DNA from: an uncultured Burkholderiales bacterium
Lineage (GTDB): Bacteria > Pseudomonadota > Gammaproteobacteria > Burkholderiales > Burkholderiaceae_F
Reading direction: 5' to 3'
Assembly: GCA_903871435.1 (NCBI GenBank)
Contig: CAIQGU010000454.1
Location: 1-7,682, forward strand
DNA length: 7,682 nt
This document shows, in pieces, positions 6,324 to 7,682 of the stretch (within the stretch, counting starts at the first letter, position 1; each line of letters opens with the position of its first letter). The position numbers and the translations under genes were made by a program. The notes below the pieces were generated by a model. That model was not told where the DNA came from. It searched no databases and was given only the letters and a program-made list of their open reading frames with translations.

Positions 6324-6471
6324 ACGGGCGCGCCTTGGCGGCCGCCCGACGTCCCCTGGTCCTGCGAAAACCTGTGCGTCCACGCCGGGCGCGGGCTTGC
6401 CGAGGCGTCGTCTACTCCTTCCGCATTATGGAATTGATGGGTACCGGGCACGGGTTTTTTCCCTACCCGCC
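6324..6471. other. Non-coding spacer upstream of tsaD and rpsU
   Basis: Together with the rpsU leader this is part of a 380-bp stretch without a supported gene. It is GC-rich near tsaD. Toward rpsU it contains GGGTTTTTTCCC (6452-6463) inside wider GGGTA/TACCC arms (6439-6443 and 6464-6468). A 6-bp stem with tetraloop CTTG (ACCCGC 6465-6470, GCGGGT 6475-6480) overlaps the rpsU -35. Open frames crossing it have no ribosome-binding site and no recognisable protein content. Confidence 0.5.
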
Positions 6472-6501
6472 TTGGCGGGTTTGCCTGGCTTGCGATATAC
6501 T
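6472..6501 (+). promoter_or_regulatory. Putative sigma-70 promoter of rpsU
   Basis: TTGGCG (6472-6477, 4 of 6) is followed after 18 bp by TATACT (6496-6501, 5 of 6). Transcription would start around 6505-6508, leaving a leader of about 185 nt before the rpsU ATG. The -35 is inside the right arm of the hairpin at 6465-6480, so a regulator or DNA structure there could affect it. Confidence 0.65.
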
Positions 6502-6504
6502 CGT

Positions 6505-6691
6505 AGGCTTTCCTGCGTCGCTTGTGTGTCTGAACATATGGGTGGCGCTGGCAGGCGTCCGGTAATCGGTTCACTCATGGGCATGGGTTGCTCACGGGCA
6601 GATCCGGCCGGTGGCCTGTTGAAACGTGCTTTACTCACGTTCTTTACTCATGTGCTTCACCCAATTGAACGAGCGTTCCTGAGAGCTTTTA
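6505..6691 (+). promoter_or_regulatory. Long structured 5' leader of rpsU
   Basis: About 185 nt of probable untranslated RNA precede a 70-codon ribosomal gene. Visible elements are GGCC-GGT-GGCC (6607-6617 region), AACGTG/CACGTT (6623-6628 and 6636-6641, 7-nt loop), the competing CACGT/ATGTG pair (6636-6640 and 6650-6654, one G-T), and GAAC-GAGC-GTTC (6667-6678) just before a weak Shine-Dalgarno (GAGAG, 6681-6685). This layout would suit autogenous control by bS21 or a processing site, but this is inference. I cannot assign it to a named riboswitch or ribosomal-leader family. Confidence 0.45.
6629..6667 (+). repeat. 13-bp-period repeats in the rpsU leader
   Basis: CTTTACTCACGTT (6629-6641) is followed directly by CTTTACTCATGTG (6642-6654), 11 of 13 identical. 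A degenerate third unit CTTCACCCAATTG (6655-6667) matches the second at 9 of 13. The repeat places complementary bits (CACGT, ATGTG) so that alternative hairpins form. Confidence 0.7.
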
Positions 6692-6904
6692 ATGCCGACA
6701 ATTCGCGTCAAAGAAAACGAACCCTTTGAAGTTGCCCTGCGCCGCTTCAAGCGCACCATCGAGAAAAGCGGTCTGCTCACTGAACTGCGCGCGCGCGAGT
6801 TCTACGAGAAGCCCACCACCGAGCGCAAGCGCAAGAAGTCGGCGGCTATCAAGCGGCATTTCAAGCGCCTGCGCAGCCAGATGCTCCCCAAGAAGATGTA
6901 TTGA
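6692..6904 (+). CDS. rpsU: 30S ribosomal protein S21 (bS21)
   Basis: A 70-residue, very basic protein, [20 protein letters not shown] at the N-terminus with the invariant [15 protein letters not shown] block (35-49). Length and sequence match bacterial bS21, which binds near the 3' end of 16S rRNA on the small-subunit platform and helps start translation. It is first in the macromolecular-synthesis cluster, here rpsU-yqeY-dnaG. The Shine-Dalgarno is only GAGAG, 6 nt before the ATG, which is weak for a highly expressed ribosomal gene. It is followed by two GC-rich hairpins, a tandem repeat and an internal terminator. Confidence 0.97.
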   Translation: MPTIRVKENEPFEVALRRFKRTIEKSGLLTELRAREFYEKPTTERKRKKSAAIKRHFKRLRSQMLPKKMY

Positions 6905-6910
6905 TCGTTC

Positions 6911-6955
6911 GCGCGGCCTGGCCGCGCAGCCTGCGGGCGGCAAGCCGCGGCAGGC
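6911..6955 (+). repeat. Two adjacent hairpins downstream of rpsU
   Basis: GCGCGGC (6911-6917) and GCCGCGC (6921-6927) form a perfect 7-bp stem with a CTG triloop. Directly after, GCCTGC (6929-6934) pairs with GCAGGC (6950-6955), enclosing GCGG/CCGC (6937-6940 and 6945-6948). Neither has a T-run. They may protect the rpsU mRNA 3' end or serve as processing sites. Confidence 0.65.
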
Positions 6956-6958
6956 AGT

Positions 6959-6984
6959 GGAGTAGAGCAGGGGAGTACAGCAGG
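6959..6984 (+). repeat. 13-bp tandem duplication after rpsU
   Basis: GGAGTAGAGCAGG (6959-6971) is followed directly by GGAGTACAGCAGG (6972-6984), 12 of 13 identical. It lies between the two hairpins and the terminator and is not part of any supported gene. Confidence 0.85.
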
Positions 6985-6991
6985 GGATTAC

Positions 6992-7020
6992 AAAAAAGCG
7001 CGCCGCACGGCGCGTTTTTT
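6992..7020 (+). terminator. Intrinsic terminator between rpsU and yqeY
   Basis: CGCGCC (6999-7004) and GGCGCG (7009-7014) enclose a GCAC loop. Six A (6992-6997) precede and six T (7015-7020) follow, so the stem can extend through A-T pairs. It probably ends most rpsU transcripts and lets a fraction continue into yqeY and dnaG, like the internal terminator between rpsU and dnaG in E. coli. Confidence 0.9.
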
Positions 7021-7064
7021 CTTTGCTAGATTTGTTTTGATTCCAAACGAGGCGGTACAGGACC

Positions 7065-7532
7065 ATGAGCGAGACCCCCACCCTGAAAGACCGTATCACC
7101 GACGACATGAAGGCTGCCATGCGCGCCCGCGAAACCGATCGCCTGGGCGCCATCCGCATGCTGCTGGCCGCCATCAAGCAGAAAGAAGTCGACGAGCGCG
7201 TGGTCGTTGACGATGCGTCCGTCATCGCCATCGTCGAGCGCCTCATCAAGCAGCGCAAGGACTCGATCGACCAGTTCGGCAAGGCCGGACGCGATGACCT
7301 CGTGCAAAAGGAAACGGCCGAATTGCTGCTCTTGCAGGCCTACCTGCCGCAGGCCTTGAGCGAGGCCGAGGTGAATCAGGCCATCGACGCCGCTATCGAT
7401 GAAGCTACCGGCGGGGGTGCCTTCGCTCCCAGCGCCATGGGCAAGGTCATGGCCCTGCTCAAGCCGCGTCTCGCCGGCCGCGCGGACATGTCCAAGGTTT
7501 CGGGATTGGTCAAGGCGCGCATCAGCGCCTAG
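7065..7532 (+). CDS. yqeY: GatB/YqeY domain protein
   Basis: A 155-residue cytoplasmic protein with the usual YqeY length and motifs. An N-terminal helical part has LKDRITDDMKAAMRARE and RLGAIRMLLAAIKQKEVDE (about 26-44), then IKQRKDSIDQFGKAGRDDL. ETAELLLLQAYLPQALSEAE (83-102) links to the C-terminal domain, which has the GKVMALLKPRLAGRADMSKV block (125-144). The fold is shared with the tRNA-binding tail of GatB, so a tRNA-related role is assumed but not proven. A GAGG (7049-7052) and a closer CAGGA (7059-7062) precede the ATG. It lies behind the internal terminator at 6992-7020 and 84 nt before dnaG, an arrangement common in Burkholderiales. Confidence 0.95.
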   Translation: MSETPTLKDRITDDMKAAMRARETDRLGAIRMLLAAIKQKEVDERVVVDDASVIAIVERLIKQRKDSIDQFGKAGRDDLVQKETAELLLLQAYLPQALSEAEVNQAIDAAIDEATGGGAFAPSAMGKVMALLKPRLAGRADMSKVSGLVKARISA

Positions 7533-7616
7533 GGCGGCCCTAAATACCCTGGCCCCTCTCCCGCACGCTAACGGGGGGATTTACCCGCAGGGAAATACTG
7601 TGGCAGGCGGATAATA

Positions 7617-7682
7617 GTGAGCGTGATCCCCCAGGGCTTTATTCTCGATCTGCTGGCGCGTGTCGACATCGTGGATGTGGTC
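7617..7682 (+). CDS. dnaG: DNA primase, N-terminal fragment
   Basis: The first 22 codons of DnaG, cut by the window end. The reading VIPQGFILDLLARVDIVDVV matches the conserved primase N-terminus that precedes the CHC2 zinc finger. DnaG makes RNA primers for replication. Two in-frame GTG starts exist: 7617 (MSVIPQ) has an AGGCGG Shine-Dalgarno-like sequence (7605-7610) 6 nt upstream; 7623 (MIPQ) fits the most common family start but has 12-nt spacing. I use 7617 with moderate certainty. GATAAT (7610-7615) just upstream resembles a -10 element and could add a dnaG promoter. rpoD would be expected further on, outside the window. Confidence 0.92.
   Translation, partial: MSVIPQGFILDLLARVDIVDVV

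Noticed and set aside
6312..6383. In-frame upstream ATG extending tsaD by 24 residues.
   Set aside because: The added residues are Arg/Pro-rich and unlike the family, whose proteins begin at the motif that starts at 6311.
5211..6437. 408-codon plus-strand open frame across tsaD.
   Set aside because: It is the antisense of tsaD, whose motifs are complete; the Ala/Arg/His/Gln-rich translation is typical of a GC-rich shadow frame.
6505..6691. tRNA or known small RNA in the spacer before rpsU.
   Set aside because: No T-loop GTTCGAAT-type motif or cloverleaf arms were found on either strand.
6538..6729. Possible 63-codon reading frame in the rpsU leader overlapping the rpsU start.
   Set aside because: No Shine-Dalgarno and no recognisable protein features; open frames are common in GC-rich DNA. 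It could only be revived by ribosome profiling.

Overview
The window is ordinary core chromosome of a high-GC betaproteobacterium, most likely Burkholderiales and probably Alcaligenaceae (Bordetella/Achromobacter-like). That placement rests on protein similarity recognised by eye and on the gene order radC-rpmB-rpmG next to fkpB-ispH-plsY, tsaD and rpsU-yqeY-dnaG; no search was run. I see no mobile element, CRISPR array, tRNA, rRNA, toxin-antitoxin pair or defence system, and no convincing undescribed multi-gene system.

Layout. Positions 1-226 hold the C-terminal end of a MipA/OmpV-type outer-membrane barrel protein (+). A GNAT acetyltransferase (334-789, +) and a DUF1801 protein (939-1367, +) follow. 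These two are lower in GC (hand-counted samples about 54-58%, against 65% in ispH) and look like an accessory insertion beside the core genes. A perfect 18-bp-stem bidirectional terminator (1414-1454) separates them from the minus-strand block radC, rpmB, rpmG (read from 2874 down to 1478). A 68-bp divergent intergenic region then leads to the plus-strand group fkpB (FKBP-type prolyl isomerase), ispH (last step of the MEP isoprenoid pathway) and plsY (glycerol-3-phosphate acyltransferase); ispH and plsY overlap by 4 nt. tsaD (tRNA t6A synthesis) converges on plsY with only 10 nt between them. A 380-bp non-coding stretch (6312-6691) holds the putative tsaD start signal, an rpsU promoter and a long rpsU leader. 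The macromolecular-synthesis cluster rpsU, yqeY, dnaG (cut by the window end) closes the window, with an internal terminator between rpsU and yqeY.

How it works together. Most genes serve translation (bL33, bL28, bS21, t6A modification of tRNA, a GatB/YqeY protein), replication initiation (DnaG primase), folding (FkpB), isoprenoid synthesis and phospholipid synthesis. The points most worth a second look lie in the non-coding DNA. fkpB and tsaD each have a -10-like hexamer exactly 6 nt before the ATG and no Shine-Dalgarno, which suggests leaderless mRNAs. The roughly 185-nt rpsU leader has repeats and mutually exclusive hairpins. Two-copy direct repeats with a 13-bp period recur in three ribosomal-gene spacers.
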